From positions 4,611,001 to 4,675,000 of the forward strand of contig NZ_JAJONE010000001.1 of the NCBI RefSeq assembly GCF_024700075.1: a stretch of DNA of 64,000 bases, given 5' to 3'. Position numbers and translations under genes: made by a program. How positions within the stretch are numbered: position 1 is the stretch's first letter; every line of letters begins with the position of its first letter. The notes beneath the pieces are model-generated. The model had not been told where the DNA came from and made no database searches. It worked only from the letters and a program-made list of their open reading frames with translations. Of this stretch, positions 54,856 to 63,950 are shown piece by piece. The stretch comes from Hymenobacter sp. J193. GTDB lineage: Bacteria > Bacteroidota > Bacteroidia > Cytophagales > Hymenobacteraceae.

Positions 54856-57045
54856 ATGCCCACGCACCCCGCCCTCACCCCAGAGCCCGACTTTACCACT
54901 GCCCAGCCCAGCCGTGCCACCCTGCTGCGGGCTTACCGCCTGATGCGCACGGCCGATGAAATGGCTCGCCTCTACGAAGAAAACAAGGCCGTGACGGCCA
55001 AATACGTGCACGCCACGGCCCGGGGCCACGAAGCTATTCAGCTGGCCGCGGCCTGTATTCTCGGCCCCCAGGACTACGCCGCGCCCTACTACCGCGACGA
55101 TGCCTTGCTGCTGGGGATGGGCCTGACGCCCTACGAGTTGATGCTGCAGCTGATGGCCAAGCGCGACGACCCGTTTTCCGGCGGCCGCACGTACTACAGT
55201 CACCCTTCTCTGCGGCGGGCCGGCCTGCCCACCATTCCGCACCAAAGCTCGGCCACGGGCATGCAGGCCATACCGGCTACCGGCATGGCCCACGGCATCA
55301 AGTACCTGGAAGGACAGGAGGTAATTAGTAATGAGAAATCAGTAATTAAGACTGATAAAGAAACGCTGACTTCTACTGAAGGAAACACAATTCCTCATTC
55401 TTCATTACTAATTACTAATTCAACAGCGAAGCCGCTGGTGCTCTGCTCCATTGGCGACGGGGCCATGACCGAAGGCGAGGTGAGCGAGGCCCTGCAGATG
55501 GCCGCCCTGCATCAGCTGCCCATCATCTACTTAGTGCAAGACAATGAGTGGGGTATTTCGGCCACCGGCCGGGAAATGCGCTCCATGGATGCCTACGAGT
55601 TTGCGGCCGGCTTCAAAGGCCTGCACCGCCTGCAGTTCGACGGGGCCGATTTCCTGGCCAGCTACGCCGGCATGCGCGAAGCCGCCGACTACGTGCGCCA
55701 GCGGCAGGGGCCAGTGCTGGTGCACGCCAGGTGTCCGCTGCTGGGCCACCACACCAGCGGGGTGCGGCGTGAGTGGTACCGCGGCGACAACCTGGCCCAC
55801 CACACCATCCAGGACCCTCTACCACGCTTCCACCAGCAGCTGCTGGAGTTGGATTTCACGGAGCAGGAGCTGCAGGCGCTGGGGGAAGAAGCCCGCGCTA
55901 CCGTGCAGGCTGACTACCAGCGTGCCCTGACGGCGCCCAACCCCGACCCGACTACTTTTGCCGACCACGAATTTGCCCCGCCGGTCGTCACCCAGGAAAC
56001 CGGGGAGCGAAGCCCCGCCGGCGCCGACAAAGCCCTGATGGTAGATGCTGCTCTGCACGCGGTGGATGATATTCTGCGGGAGTTTCCCGAAGCGTTGTTC
56101 TACGGCCAGGATGTGGGTGGGGAGCTGGGCGGGGTGTTCCGGGAGGCGGCGCTGCTGGCCAAAAAGTACGGCGACGCCCGCGTATTCAACACCCCTATTC
56201 AGGAAGCCTACATTGTGGGCAGCACGGCCGGCATGAGTGCCGTGGGCGCTAAGGCCATTGTCGAAATTCAGTTTGCCGACTACATCTGGCCTGCTCTCAA
56301 CCAGCTGGTGGAGGAGCTGAGCAAGTCGTGCTACCTCTCCAACGGTCAGTTTCCGGTGCAGAGCCTGATTCGGGTGCCTATTGGGGCCTATGGTGGGGGC
56401 GGGCCTTACCACTCGGGCTCCATTGAAAGCACGCTGCTCACCATCCGGGGCATCAAGGTGGTGTACCCCAGCAATGCCGCCGACATGAAGGGCCTGATGC
56501 GCGCCGCCTTCCTCGACCCCAACCCGGTGGTGATGCTGGAGCACAAAGGCCTATACTGGAGCAAGGTGCCCGGCACCGAAGACGCCAAAACCGTGGAGCC
56601 GGCCGCCGGCTACGCTATTCCGATGGGTAAAGCTGCCGTAGCTCAGGAAGCCTTAGCGGAAAAGCTGCAGAGCGGCGAAACCTGCGTAGTCATTACCTAC
56701 GGGATGGGTGTGCACTGGGTTAAAACGGCCAGCCGCCAGTTTCCTGGTCAGGTTGAAATCCTGGATCTGCGCACCCTCAATCCGCTGGACTGGGAAGCTG
56801 TGCACTTTGCCGTGCTACGCCACGGCAAAGTGCTGGTACTGACGGAGGAGCCCTTGATGAACTCCTTCGCCGAAAGCCTAGCCGGCCGCATTCAGCGCCA
56901 CTGCTTCCGCCAGCTCGACGCGCCGGTGTTTACGCTGGGTGCCGCCAATCTGCCCGCCATAGCCCTGAACGTGGAGCTGGAAAAGCAGATGCTACCCAAC
57001 CCCGACAAAGTAGCCGCCGCCCTGCGTGAGCTGCTGGCGTATTGA
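54856..57045 (+). CDS. 2-oxoacid dehydrogenase E1 component, fused alpha/beta subunits (729 aa)
   Basis: Thiamine-diphosphate-dependent E1 of a branched-chain 2-oxoacid or pyruvate dehydrogenase complex; cytosolic. The alpha half carries RTADEMARLYEENKAVTAKY, the TPP motif GDGAMTEGEVSEALQMAALH ... DNEWGIS; the beta half (from about residue 400) carries DALHAVDDILREFPEALFYG-type text, PIQEAYIVGSTAGMSAVGAK, PIGAYGGGGPYHSGSIEST and ILDLRTLNPLDWEAV. Alpha and beta are fused, typical of Bacteroidota. Residues about 154-189 are an extra insertion encoded by a palindromic repeat just before the TPP site. E2/E3 genes are not in the window. Confidence 0.93.
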   Translation: MPTHPALTPEPDFTTAQPSRATLLRAYRLMRTADEMARLYEENKAVTAKYVHATARGHEAIQLAAACILGPQDYAAPYYRDDALLLGMGLTPYELMLQLMAKRDDPFSGGRTYYSHPSLRRAGLPTIPHQSSATGMQAIPATGMAHGIKYLEGQEVISNEKSVIKTDKETLTSTEGNTIPHSSLLITNSTAKPLVLCSIGDGAMTEGEVSEALQMAALHQLPIIYLVQDNEWGISATGREMRSMDAYEFAAGFKGLHRLQFDGADFLASYAGMREAADYVRQRQGPVLVHARCPLLGHHTSGVRREWYRGDNLAHHTIQDPLPRFHQQLLELDFTEQELQALGEEARATVQADYQRALTAPNPDPTTFADHEFAPPVVTQETGERSPAGADKALMVDAALHAVDDILREFPEALFYGQDVGGELGGVFREAALLAKKYGDARVFNTPIQEAYIVGSTAGMSAVGAKAIVEIQFADYIWPALNQLVEELSKSCYLSNGQFPVQSLIRVPIGAYGGGGPYHSGSIESTLLTIRGIKVVYPSNAADMKGLMRAAFLDPNPVVMLEHKGLYWSKVPGTEDAKTVEPAAGYAIPMGKAAVAQEALAEKLQSGETCVVITYGMGVHWVKTASRQFPGQVEILDLRTLNPLDWEAVHFAVLRHGKVLVLTEEPLMNSFAESLAGRIQRHCFRQLDAPVFTLGAANLPAIALNVELEKQMLPNPDKVAAALRELLAY
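55316..55430. repeat. Palindromic repeat, family E, inside the E1 reading frame
   Basis: Left arm GTAATTAGTAATGAGAAATC and right arm ATTACTAATTACTAATTC are imperfect reverse complements; AT-rich, unlike the surrounding gene. It preserves the E1 frame and adds about 36 residues. Confidence 0.85.
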
Positions 57046-57079
57046 GGGCGTGTGGAAAGCCAAGCTGCTGCTAAAAAAG

Positions 57080-57112
57080 CAGAGCATCCTGCGCATTAAG
57101 CAAGATGCTCTG
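57080..57112. other. Hairpin after the E1 gene, possible terminator
   Basis: 9-bp stem CAGAGCATC / GATGCTCTG between convergent E1 and tamL genes. No T-run, so a terminator role is uncertain. Nothing else in this 107-bp gap. Confidence 0.35.
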
Positions 57113-57152
57113 TATCAACACCTAAGCCATTAGCCAGCAGACTCAACGCAGC

Positions 57153-59666
57153 CTAGAAAGGGTAGCCGATGCCTACGTTGACGGTGGGCGTGTTCAGCCA
57201 GGGCTTGGCATCGTTGCGCCAGAGGGCAAAGCGGCCTAGCGCCCACCGGTCGCCTGGCAGCGCGGTGGGGTCGTATACCTTGGCTGCCACGTCCAGCCGG
57301 ATAATCAGGAAAGTGAAGTCGAAGCGCAGGCCCAGGCCGCTGCCCACGGCAATTTCCCGGTAAAAACGGTTCACGGCAAAATTGGCGCCCTTGCGGGGGT
57401 CGTCCGTGCGCAACGACCACACGTTGCCAAAATCGGTGAAGAAGGCTCCGTGGATGTAGTCGTAGATAGGAAAGCGATACTCCACGCTGCCTTCCAGCAG
57501 CAGTTCGCCAGGTTGCTCTACATTCTCGTCCTGAATAAGCTTGCCGCGACTGTCGTACTGCAACACTCCTTTTTCGCGCAGGTCGGCGTGGTAAGAGCCA
57601 GGCCCCAGGCGACGGGGCCGCCAGGCCCGCAGGCTAGAGCCCCCGCCCGCGAAGAAGTACTTATCGTAGGGAATGGCGAAGGAAGAGCTGGTTTGCCCGT
57701 CTTTCCCCTTGTAGCTGGTGCGGGACAGCGCGTGGGCGATGCCGCCATTCAGGCGCCAGGCTAGGTACGTGAACGGGGTAAGCTTGTAGTAGCGGCGATA
57801 GTCAGCGTTAAAGCGGGCGTAGTCCAGTACTGCAATACCAGCCAGACGTGGGTCGCCTACCTCAGGGTCGGGGCGGGTGTAGAGGCTTCGGCCCAGGCCC
57901 CCGATTTCAGTGGTCACGCGAAAATATCTGGCATTTCGGGTCTGGTTGAAGTCGTTGCTGTTGTAGAGCGAGGTGGCGCTGGAACTAGGTACCAGTTGCC
58001 GGCTGAAGCTGCGCAGCAGGGCGCCGTTGTTGGCCAGGGTATCAAGGTACTGCTGAAATGAGGCGACGATGTCCTTAGTATTGATCAGACTCACGTTCAG
58101 CGGGGTTACCACGTACTGCTGGTACGCGTTGCGCTGCCAGATATAGTCATAGCTACCCTCCAGATTGGTGCGGGTGTAGTCGGGGCGCCGAACGTAGGTA
58201 TAGGAAGTGGAAATCCGGGTTTTAGGGTTGTAGCGCGTCAGAAATCGGTTGGTGCGCCAGGGCACCAGAAACTGCGGCAGAATCAGACTCACGTTGCCCC
58301 CCAGCTGGGTGGTGAGAAAGGTGTCGTCCTGCCCGGGGGCTACGGTTTGCCGGTACTGGCCCTCCAAGCCCGCCCGCACGCTCACTTCAAGTATTTCGGC
58401 CCCACCAAAAAGGTTGCGCGTTTTCACACGCACGTTGGCAAAGGGCCCAAGCTGCTCGGCCGAGTAGGTAGCGCCCAGCTCGGTGGTTTCCTGGAATTTC
58501 TTCAGGGGCGAGGCGTAGATGTTGGCATCCAGGCGGGCCAGGCCGCTGGCACTGTCGCCGGCTACCTTCTGGTACACCACGTTGTTGAAGCGGAACATAT
58601 CCAGATCGGCGAGCTGGCGCTGGGTGGTCTGGGTGTTGGAAAGGCTGTAGCGGGCGCCGGGGCGCACTTCCACCCGCTGGTTGAGCACCTTGGAGCTGTA
58701 GCGGTGCCGGTAGGCCAGAAAGCTGATGGAGTCGCGGCGCACGGTGTCGCGCTTCACCCCGAAGCGGGTGGTGCCGGCATCGGTAAACACGTTCACGCGG
58801 CGGATGGTGTACACCTTATGCCGTTCGCCGGGGCCGGGGTTAGCCACAATGGTGCGCAGGCGCACGGTGCCGGGCGCAAAGCTGGTGTCGGCCTCCAGGC
58901 TCACGTACTGCTGGCGGAAGTCGTAGTAGCCGGCATTCTTGAGCAGGGTTTCCAGCCGGGCGCGCTCCAGACCAATAACTTCCTCGTTGTACCGGTCGCC
59001 CAGGTGTAGCAGGGAGTTTTTGTTGCCGGCCAGCACCACGCCCGCCACCAGCGTGTCGCCGATGTGGTAGTCGAGCTGGGCGTAGCGGAACGGCGCATTT
59101 TCCACCACGTGGTAGGTCACCGTCACGCGCCGGTCACGCACGGTTTGCTCGGCCCGCGCCTGGCTGCGGAAATAGCCCTGGGAACGAAGGAAAATACCCA
59201 GCTGCTCCACGGTGCGGGCCGTGAGCGAGGAGTCGTACACCACCGGGGCCTCGCCAATGCGCATGAGGGCGTTGCCCTTGGAAAGGACCAGCTGGTGCCG
59301 CTGCGTGTGCTTTTCGCGCTTGAGCAACAGGTTGCCCACCGTCACGGAGTCGCGGCCGGCCAGCCGGATCAGCGAATCGTACTTGGTGCGCTCTTCCTCC
59401 AGCTGCCGCTGCAGGCGCTCGGGGTTGTAGAAGTATTGCCCCAGCTGATAGATTGCTAGCTTTGGCAGCGGAAACCGGGTATTGGGCTTTTGCTGGTACA
59501 GGGCTTCCAGCCGGTCGGCATTCACTTCCCTGGCGCCCTCCAGACGGGCGCGGTACAGCAGGGTTTGCCCGGGGGCCAGCAGCCGCGTGGGCGAGCAGCC
59601 CGGCAGCGCGGCCAGGCTCAATCCAAGAATCAGCCAGGAAATAACTCGCCGGGGCGCAGACAGCAC
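57153..59666 (-). CDS. tamL: TamL, lipoprotein BamA/TamA-family outer-membrane protein (837 aa)
   Basis: GTG start at 59666 gives a lipoprotein signal with lipobox L-P-G-C (SLAALPGCSP). An upstream TTG at 59687 is possible. N-terminal about 350 residues contain POTRA-like repeats (FRYAQLDYHIGDTLVAGVVL, RRVNVFTDAGTTRFGVKRDT); the C-terminal part is an Omp85 beta-barrel with SLRAWRPRRLGPGSYHADLR (the V/I-R-G-[YF]-like loop region) and final strand text PTVNVGIGYPF. In Bacteroidota, lipidated TamA homologues (TamL) work with TamB in envelope assembly. TamB is not in the window. Confidence 0.87.
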   Translation of the reverse strand: MLSAPRRVISWLILGLSLAALPGCSPTRLLAPGQTLLYRARLEGAREVNADRLEALYQQKPNTRFPLPKLAIYQLGQYFYNPERLQRQLEEERTKYDSLIRLAGRDSVTVGNLLLKREKHTQRHQLVLSKGNALMRIGEAPVVYDSSLTARTVEQLGIFLRSQGYFRSQARAEQTVRDRRVTVTYHVVENAPFRYAQLDYHIGDTLVAGVVLAGNKNSLLHLGDRYNEEVIGLERARLETLLKNAGYYDFRQQYVSLEADTSFAPGTVRLRTIVANPGPGERHKVYTIRRVNVFTDAGTTRFGVKRDTVRRDSISFLAYRHRYSSKVLNQRVEVRPGARYSLSNTQTTQRQLADLDMFRFNNVVYQKVAGDSASGLARLDANIYASPLKKFQETTELGATYSAEQLGPFANVRVKTRNLFGGAEILEVSVRAGLEGQYRQTVAPGQDDTFLTTQLGGNVSLILPQFLVPWRTNRFLTRYNPKTRISTSYTYVRRPDYTRTNLEGSYDYIWQRNAYQQYVVTPLNVSLINTKDIVASFQQYLDTLANNGALLRSFSRQLVPSSSATSLYNSNDFNQTRNARYFRVTTEIGGLGRSLYTRPDPEVGDPRLAGIAVLDYARFNADYRRYYKLTPFTYLAWRLNGGIAHALSRTSYKGKDGQTSSSFAIPYDKYFFAGGGSSLRAWRPRRLGPGSYHADLREKGVLQYDSRGKLIQDENVEQPGELLLEGSVEYRFPIYDYIHGAFFTDFGNVWSLRTDDPRKGANFAVNRFYREIAVGSGLGLRFDFTFLIIRLDVAAKVYDPTALPGDRWALGRFALWRNDAKPWLNTPTVNVGIGYPF

Positions 59667-59677
59667 AACAGAAGAAT

Positions 59678-60424
59678 ATGGTGTCAAAAGCAGTTGTCAA
59701 GTACGTACACTCCCTGCAGCAGAAAAAGTACCGGCTGCGGCACGGCGCCTTCCTGGTAGAAGGCGGCAAGAGCGTGCGGGAGTTGCTAAGTTCAGGACTT
59801 CTAACGGAACGCTTGTTCCTGACCGCCGAATTTGCCGCAAAAATCGGGCAGGAAGCGCCCGCGGGCGTACCGATGGAGGTTGTTTCGGAAGCCGAGCTAA
59901 CCCAGCTGGGTACCCTGGCTACCAACAACACGGCCCTGGCCGTGGCCCGCATTCCGGCCGAAAAACCGCTGCCCGCCGCCACCGATACGCTGCTGCTGGC
60001 CCTGGACGAAGTGCGCGACCCGGGCAACTTGGGCACCCTCATCCGCCTGGCCGACTGGTACGGGCTGGCGGGCGTGGTGTGCTCCGAAACCTGCACCGAT
60101 GCCTGGAATCCCAAAACCGTGGCGGCCACTATGGGCTCATTCACCCGCGTGCCGGTGTGGCAGCGCGAGTTGCCGGCCTGGCTGGCCTCGCTGCCCACCG
60201 CCGCCCCCATCTACGGGGCCGACTTGGCCGGCGACAACGTGCATCGCCTCACGCTGGCGCCCAGCGGTGTGCTGGTGATGGGCAGTGAAAGCCATGGCCT
60301 GCGGACCGAGGTACACCAGTGCCTTACGCGCCGCCTGCACATTCCCGGTCGGGGCCAGGCCGAAAGCCTGAACGTGGCTATTTCGGCGGGTATTCTGCTG
60401 GATAATTTTTTTCGGCAGCTGTAG
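59678..60424 (+). CDS. TrmH/SpoU-family RNA 2'-O-methyltransferase (248 aa)
   Basis: Methylates ribose 2'-OH of rRNA or tRNA with SAM; knotted SPOUT fold, cytosolic. The N-terminal L30e-like substrate-binding domain is VKYVHSLQQKKYRLRHGAFL; the three SpoU motifs are LDEVRDPGNLGTLIRLADWY, GVLVMGSESHGLRTEV and RGQAESLNVAISAGILLDNF. ATG at 59678 lies inside or next to the possible tamL start region on the other strand, so the promoters interpenetrate. Exact target nucleotide is not determinable. Confidence 0.93.
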   Translation: MVSKAVVKYVHSLQQKKYRLRHGAFLVEGGKSVRELLSSGLLTERLFLTAEFAAKIGQEAPAGVPMEVVSEAELTQLGTLATNNTALAVARIPAEKPLPAATDTLLLALDEVRDPGNLGTLIRLADWYGLAGVVCSETCTDAWNPKTVAATMGSFTRVPVWQRELPAWLASLPTAAPIYGADLAGDNVHRLTLAPSGVLVMGSESHGLRTEVHQCLTRRLHIPGRGQAESLNVAISAGILLDNFFRQL

Positions 60425-60454
60425 GTATCAGTTGCTGGCGGGCGGTTGCGGATA

Positions 60455-61209
60455 TTAGGCGACTGCGACTGCGACGGCGCGGGCGCCTGGCCCGTGTACC
60501 CGCTCATGCCACTTCTGCTGGTTGACGCCCTTAATCAGCAGCCACAGGCAGAAGGCCGATTCGCCCACCAGCGGCAGCAGCAGGATACCGGGCAGGAGGA
60601 TATCGGCCAGGAACGGGGCAAACAGCGCGGCACAGCAGGCTACCAGGTAGCCTGCACCCGCCACCTGCAGCAGTATGCCCAGCACGGGTGGGAAATAGCC
60701 CGACTTCCGAATGAGGTAGCCGTTGAGCAGGCAGGTGCCCCCGAAAAAGATAAGCGCAATGTTGAAGGAAACATCATGCGACCTGAGGGCCAGGCCGGCC
60801 AGCAGGGGCAGCTGCCCGGAGCCAAGGCCGCTGAGGTGGCCGGTATTCTCCAGCGTTGGCAGTACCAAAAGCAGAAATACCTTGCTAACGGCCTCCACGG
60901 CCAGGGAAACCACATTCAGCAGTACCGCCAGCAGCACCAGGCTTTTGCTCACGGGCCGCAGCAGCAGGTACTCAATCCACAGGAGCGGCACGGCGCAGAG
61001 CACCACCAGCACGTTGCCGGCCACACCGAGGCGCCAGAGCAGCGGCTCCGCCAGAATGTTGCGGGCCGTGGCAGCGGCGTCACCGCCCACGATCAGCTTG
61101 CTGGTGACAAACCCTTCCGCAAACGCCCCGAACAGGATAATAGCCAGGTAGAGCGCACCGCCAAGGCGGGCATACGGCTGGGGGAAGTTTCAATTGTAGG
61201 GATGGACAT
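60455..61209 (-). pseudogene. DUF4386 membrane protein, apparent frameshift near the start
   Basis: Open frame 60455-61090 (NILAEPLLWRLGVAGNVLVV, LRPVSKSLVLLAVLLNVVSL) lacks its N-terminus. The missing part lies upstream out of frame: MSIPTIETSPQPYARLGGAL, YLAIILFGAFAEGFVTSKLI from the ATG at 61209. The two join if one base is added to the G5 run 61180-61184. The restored 251-aa protein has about seven helices, standard for DUF4386, of unknown function. The break looks like a sequencing slip; see findings. Confidence 0.82.
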
Positions 61210-61237
61210 ACCGGTTGGGCGTGAGGGATGAAAACAC

Positions 61238-61280
61238 AAAAGACCGTCCTGCTTTGTCAAGCGCACCAGGACGGTCTTTT
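61238..61280 (-). terminator. Rho-independent terminator after the outer-membrane protein gene
   Basis: Perfect 14-bp stem AAAAGACCGTCCTG (61238-61251) / CAGGACGGTCTTTT (61267-61280) with A/T-runs on both sides. Confidence 0.85.
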
Positions 61281-61318
61281 TCTTTCGTGGGCAGCTACGA
61301 CTTGCATAGCGGCCGCCG

Positions 61319-62455
61319 TTAGTTGCAGAGGGAGAGGCCGAAGCTCAGCGTCTGGCCCCCGGGGCCGCGGCTGGCCTTGAACGTGTCGTTCAGGTTGTAT
61401 TTCACGAACAAATCAATGTTGCGGATGCCAACGGTGCCCTGCACGCCGTACTGGAACTCTTCGAGGTTGTAGTTGCCGCGGTCCTTGTCTTTGCGGGTGC
61501 TGCCTTCGCTTTCGTACTTCAGCTTGGTGTGGGCGCCCAGACGGTAGCCCACAAAACCGCCCGCCCCGATGCGGAAGACGTTCCGGCCTTTGCTGTCGTC
61601 AAAGTCGAGCAGGACCATCAGGGGCAGGTTCAGGGTCGTCACGGCCAGCTTGCTTTTCTCCAGGCTCAGCGTAGGCTCCTTGGTTGCCATCGTCACGCCG
61701 TCCACATCCCGGAAGCGGAAGTTCTTATCCAGCATATAGTTGTTGAAGGCCAGCTCCGGGCCGGTAATCAGGTGCAGGGGCGAGTTTTTGTCACCTACCC
61801 GCACATCGTAGTGCCAGTTCAAGCTCACGTAGCGGGACCCCACCGGGCGCAGCTCGAAGTCTTCGCCGCCGAGCAGCGGAGGGCGGTGCACAAGCGTGTT
61901 CAGGCCCAGGTCGAGGGTGAAGTCCTGGTGCACGCGGCGGTTGCGCTTTTCTTCCTGGCGGGCCTGGCGCTCCACGTTACGGATGGAGTCTTCCGAAGGC
62001 GAGCGGCCGATGTGTACCGACACGCCGTCTTCGTTGTCAGAGTCTTTTACCGTCACGCCCATGCGGCCCAGCATCACGTCCACGCGGTCGGTTTTGGCGG
62101 GCCCTTTGCCGTCCTGGCTGCGCACCGTCACCCGAATCTGCTCGGGGGCATTGGTACCGGGGCGCTCCTTGGCGGGGTAAAATTCCAGCGTCACCTGGTC
62201 GGTTTTCGAGTTCTGGCCCACGGCCTCGGCCTGGGTGATGTAGGCATCGAGCAGCAGCATGAGGGAGTCGAGCTTGTAGGTGCGCATCTGGCGCAGCTGC
62301 TCCTTGTTTTTTACATAGAGGGTCATGGTGGCCTGGTTCGGCAGCTTCACCATAATCGTGTCGTCGTTGGCGGGGGCCGAAGAGGCGGCCAGGGAGCGGC
62401 AGGGAGCCAGCACCGCCAGCAGCAGGAAAGCCAGCAGAGCAGAAAAGCGTTTCAT
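61319..62455 (-). CDS. Outer-membrane beta-barrel protein (378 aa), downstream of the sigma/anti-sigma pair
   Basis: Signal peptide MKRFSALLAFLLLAVLAPCR. A periplasmic N-terminal region of about 180 residues (LPNQATMTLYVKNKEQLRQM) is followed by a beta-barrel-like C-terminus (FVGYRLGAHTKLKYESEG, YGVQGTVGIRNIDLFVKYNL), ending TLSFGLSLCN. The strand pattern resembles PorT-type outer-membrane beta-barrels. It follows an anti-sigma-like gene and an ECF sigma factor in the same direction, spacing 21 bp, and is probably in the same transcription unit, perhaps regulated by them. Confidence 0.75.
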   Translation of the reverse strand: MKRFSALLAFLLLAVLAPCRSLAASSAPANDDTIMVKLPNQATMTLYVKNKEQLRQMRTYKLDSLMLLLDAYITQAEAVGQNSKTDQVTLEFYPAKERPGTNAPEQIRVTVRSQDGKGPAKTDRVDVMLGRMGVTVKDSDNEDGVSVHIGRSPSEDSIRNVERQARQEEKRNRRVHQDFTLDLGLNTLVHRPPLLGGEDFELRPVGSRYVSLNWHYDVRVGDKNSPLHLITGPELAFNNYMLDKNFRFRDVDGVTMATKEPTLSLEKSKLAVTTLNLPLMVLLDFDDSKGRNVFRIGAGGFVGYRLGAHTKLKYESEGSTRKDKDRGNYNLEEFQYGVQGTVGIRNIDLFVKYNLNDTFKASRGPGGQTLSFGLSLCN

Positions 62456-62476
62456 AGCTGAAAAGAGAAGAAACTG

Positions 62477-63307
62477 TTAGAGTTGAATGGTTTTGGAGAG
62501 GGTACGACCGGCCACGCGGGCCTGCACCGTCAGGGTTTCCGGCAATCCGGCGTCGGCCAGGCTCACCTGGTCGCCACGCACGGCGTTGCGCACTTGCCGG
62601 AGAATGCCTCCCAGCCGCGGCCGACGGTCGGGAGCAGCTGCCGCGAGGGCAACGGGCTTTTCGGCCTGGCGACGCACTTCCACTTCAATCGGGCCGACCG
62701 GAGCGGCCGAGGAAGCAGCGGGCGTAGCCGAAGCCACGAAGGTGTTGGTGGATGTTGCGGGGGTAGGCTGGGCCTGAGTGCGCTCCGGTTGCGCAGCGGG
62801 CTGCCGAACCACGGCTACATCCGTGAAAGAGCTCTTGGTGGCGGGGTTGGCAGAAGCCTCCGCAGAGCGGGGGCGGGCCGGGCGGGAGGCCGCGGCTACC
62901 AGTGCCGGGGCCGAAGCCTGGGGACGGGTTGCAGCGGCTGACCGGGCTTCTGGAGTGGTAGATGCGGGGGCCGGGGAGGGCGTTGCCTGGACAATCATTT
63001 TTTCCTGAGAAACTTCCGGGGCGGGTGCTTCAATAACCGAAGCCGGGGCACTGGCGGGTGTTTGGGTAGCAGCCAGCGGCGTTTCAGAACCCGTGGTGGG
63101 GCTTTGCGGGCCGCGCAGCAGCCAGCCGGCGCCCACCACCAACAGCAGGGCAATAGCGGCGGCCATCGAGTACACCCACATCATCGGGCGCTTTTTCTTT
63201 TCGGGCTGCAGCTCCGCTTCCAGGCGGCTCCAGAGGTCGGCGGGCGGCGTAGGCGCGTGGCCCTGCAGGCGCTGCCGAAACAGCTTATCAATATCTTCCG
63301 GTTGCAT
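62477..63307 (-). CDS. Membrane-anchored anti-sigma-like protein (276 aa)
   Basis: ATG at 63307 (MQPEDIDKLFRQRLQGHAPT) overlaps the sigma gene by 20 bp, giving translational coupling. A short cytoplasmic helix region (PPADLWSRLEAELQPEKKKR) is followed by one membrane helix (VYSMAAAIALLLVVGAGWLL) and a long Ala/Pro/Thr-rich periplasmic stretch ending in a conserved part with LRQVRNAVRGDQVSLADAGL. The layout matches anti-sigma factors paired with ECF sigma factors, but there is no zinc-binding anti-sigma motif. Confidence 0.75.
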   Translation of the reverse strand: MQPEDIDKLFRQRLQGHAPTPPADLWSRLEAELQPEKKKRPMMWVYSMAAAIALLLVVGAGWLLRGPQSPTTGSETPLAATQTPASAPASVIEAPAPEVSQEKMIVQATPSPAPASTTPEARSAAATRPQASAPALVAAASRPARPRSAEASANPATKSSFTDVAVVRQPAAQPERTQAQPTPATSTNTFVASATPAASSAAPVGPIEVEVRRQAEKPVALAAAAPDRRPRLGGILRQVRNAVRGDQVSLADAGLPETLTVQARVAGRTLSKTIQL

Positions 63308-63866
63308 ACAGTTCTTTCGGTTGGGTGGAGGAAATAGCCACCATGTTGGCGGCGGCAATCCGGCGCTGCAGCATGGCGCGCGCCTTACTAAGCTGCGACT
63401 TGCTGGTGCCCTCCGAAATGCCCAGCAGCTCGCCGATTTCGGGGTGAGAGTAGCCCTCCAGCGCGTAGAGGTTGAACACCGTGCGGTAGCCGGCAGGCAG
63501 GTCAGCCAGCAACGCCAGCATATCGTCGGCGTTGAGTTGGCTTTCGGCTTCGGCGGCCGTGGCCGGCACGTCGTAGGTCAGGTCGTCGATGGCCAGGTGC
63601 AGAGGCTCCTTGCGGCGCAACTGGCCCAGGGCCTCATTCACCATAATGCGGCGAATCCAGCCTTCGAACGAGCCTTCGTGGCGGTACTGCTCCAGGGCCC
63701 GAAACACCTTCACGAAGCCCATCAGCATCACCTCCTCGGCGTCGTCGCGCTGGCGCAGGTACCGCAGGCACACGCCCAGCATCAGGCCCGCAAACCGCTC
63801 GTAGAGCAGTTTCTGGGCGCGGCTGCTGCCCTGGCGGCAGGCGGTTATGAGTTCAACCTCGGTCAC
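63288..63866 (-). CDS. ECF-type RNA polymerase sigma factor (192 aa)
   Basis: GTG start at 63866 (MTEVELITACRQGSSRAQKL). Region 2: LYERFAGLMLGVCLRYLRQR, DDAEEVMLMGFVKVFRALEQ, GSFEGWIRRIMVNEALGQLR. Region 4 helix-turn-helix: LPAGYRTVFNLYALEGYSHP, EIGELLGISEGTSKSQLSKA. It lacks any extra domain. It directs transcription of specific genes, most likely including its own operon with the anti-sigma-like protein and the beta-barrel gene downstream. Confidence 0.93.
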   Translation of the reverse strand: MTEVELITACRQGSSRAQKLLYERFAGLMLGVCLRYLRQRDDAEEVMLMGFVKVFRALEQYRHEGSFEGWIRRIMVNEALGQLRRKEPLHLAIDDLTYDVPATAAEAESQLNADDMLALLADLPAGYRTVFNLYALEGYSHPEIGELLGISEGTSKSQLSKARAMLQRRIAAANMVAISSTQPKELYATGRY

Positions 63867-63950
63867 AGCGTAGTAGAGTTTCGGAGCAAATAGCGGGCGT
63901 TTGGCAGGGTAGATGCGGGCCTGGGGCGGACCGTTGCCTGACCAGGAAAA

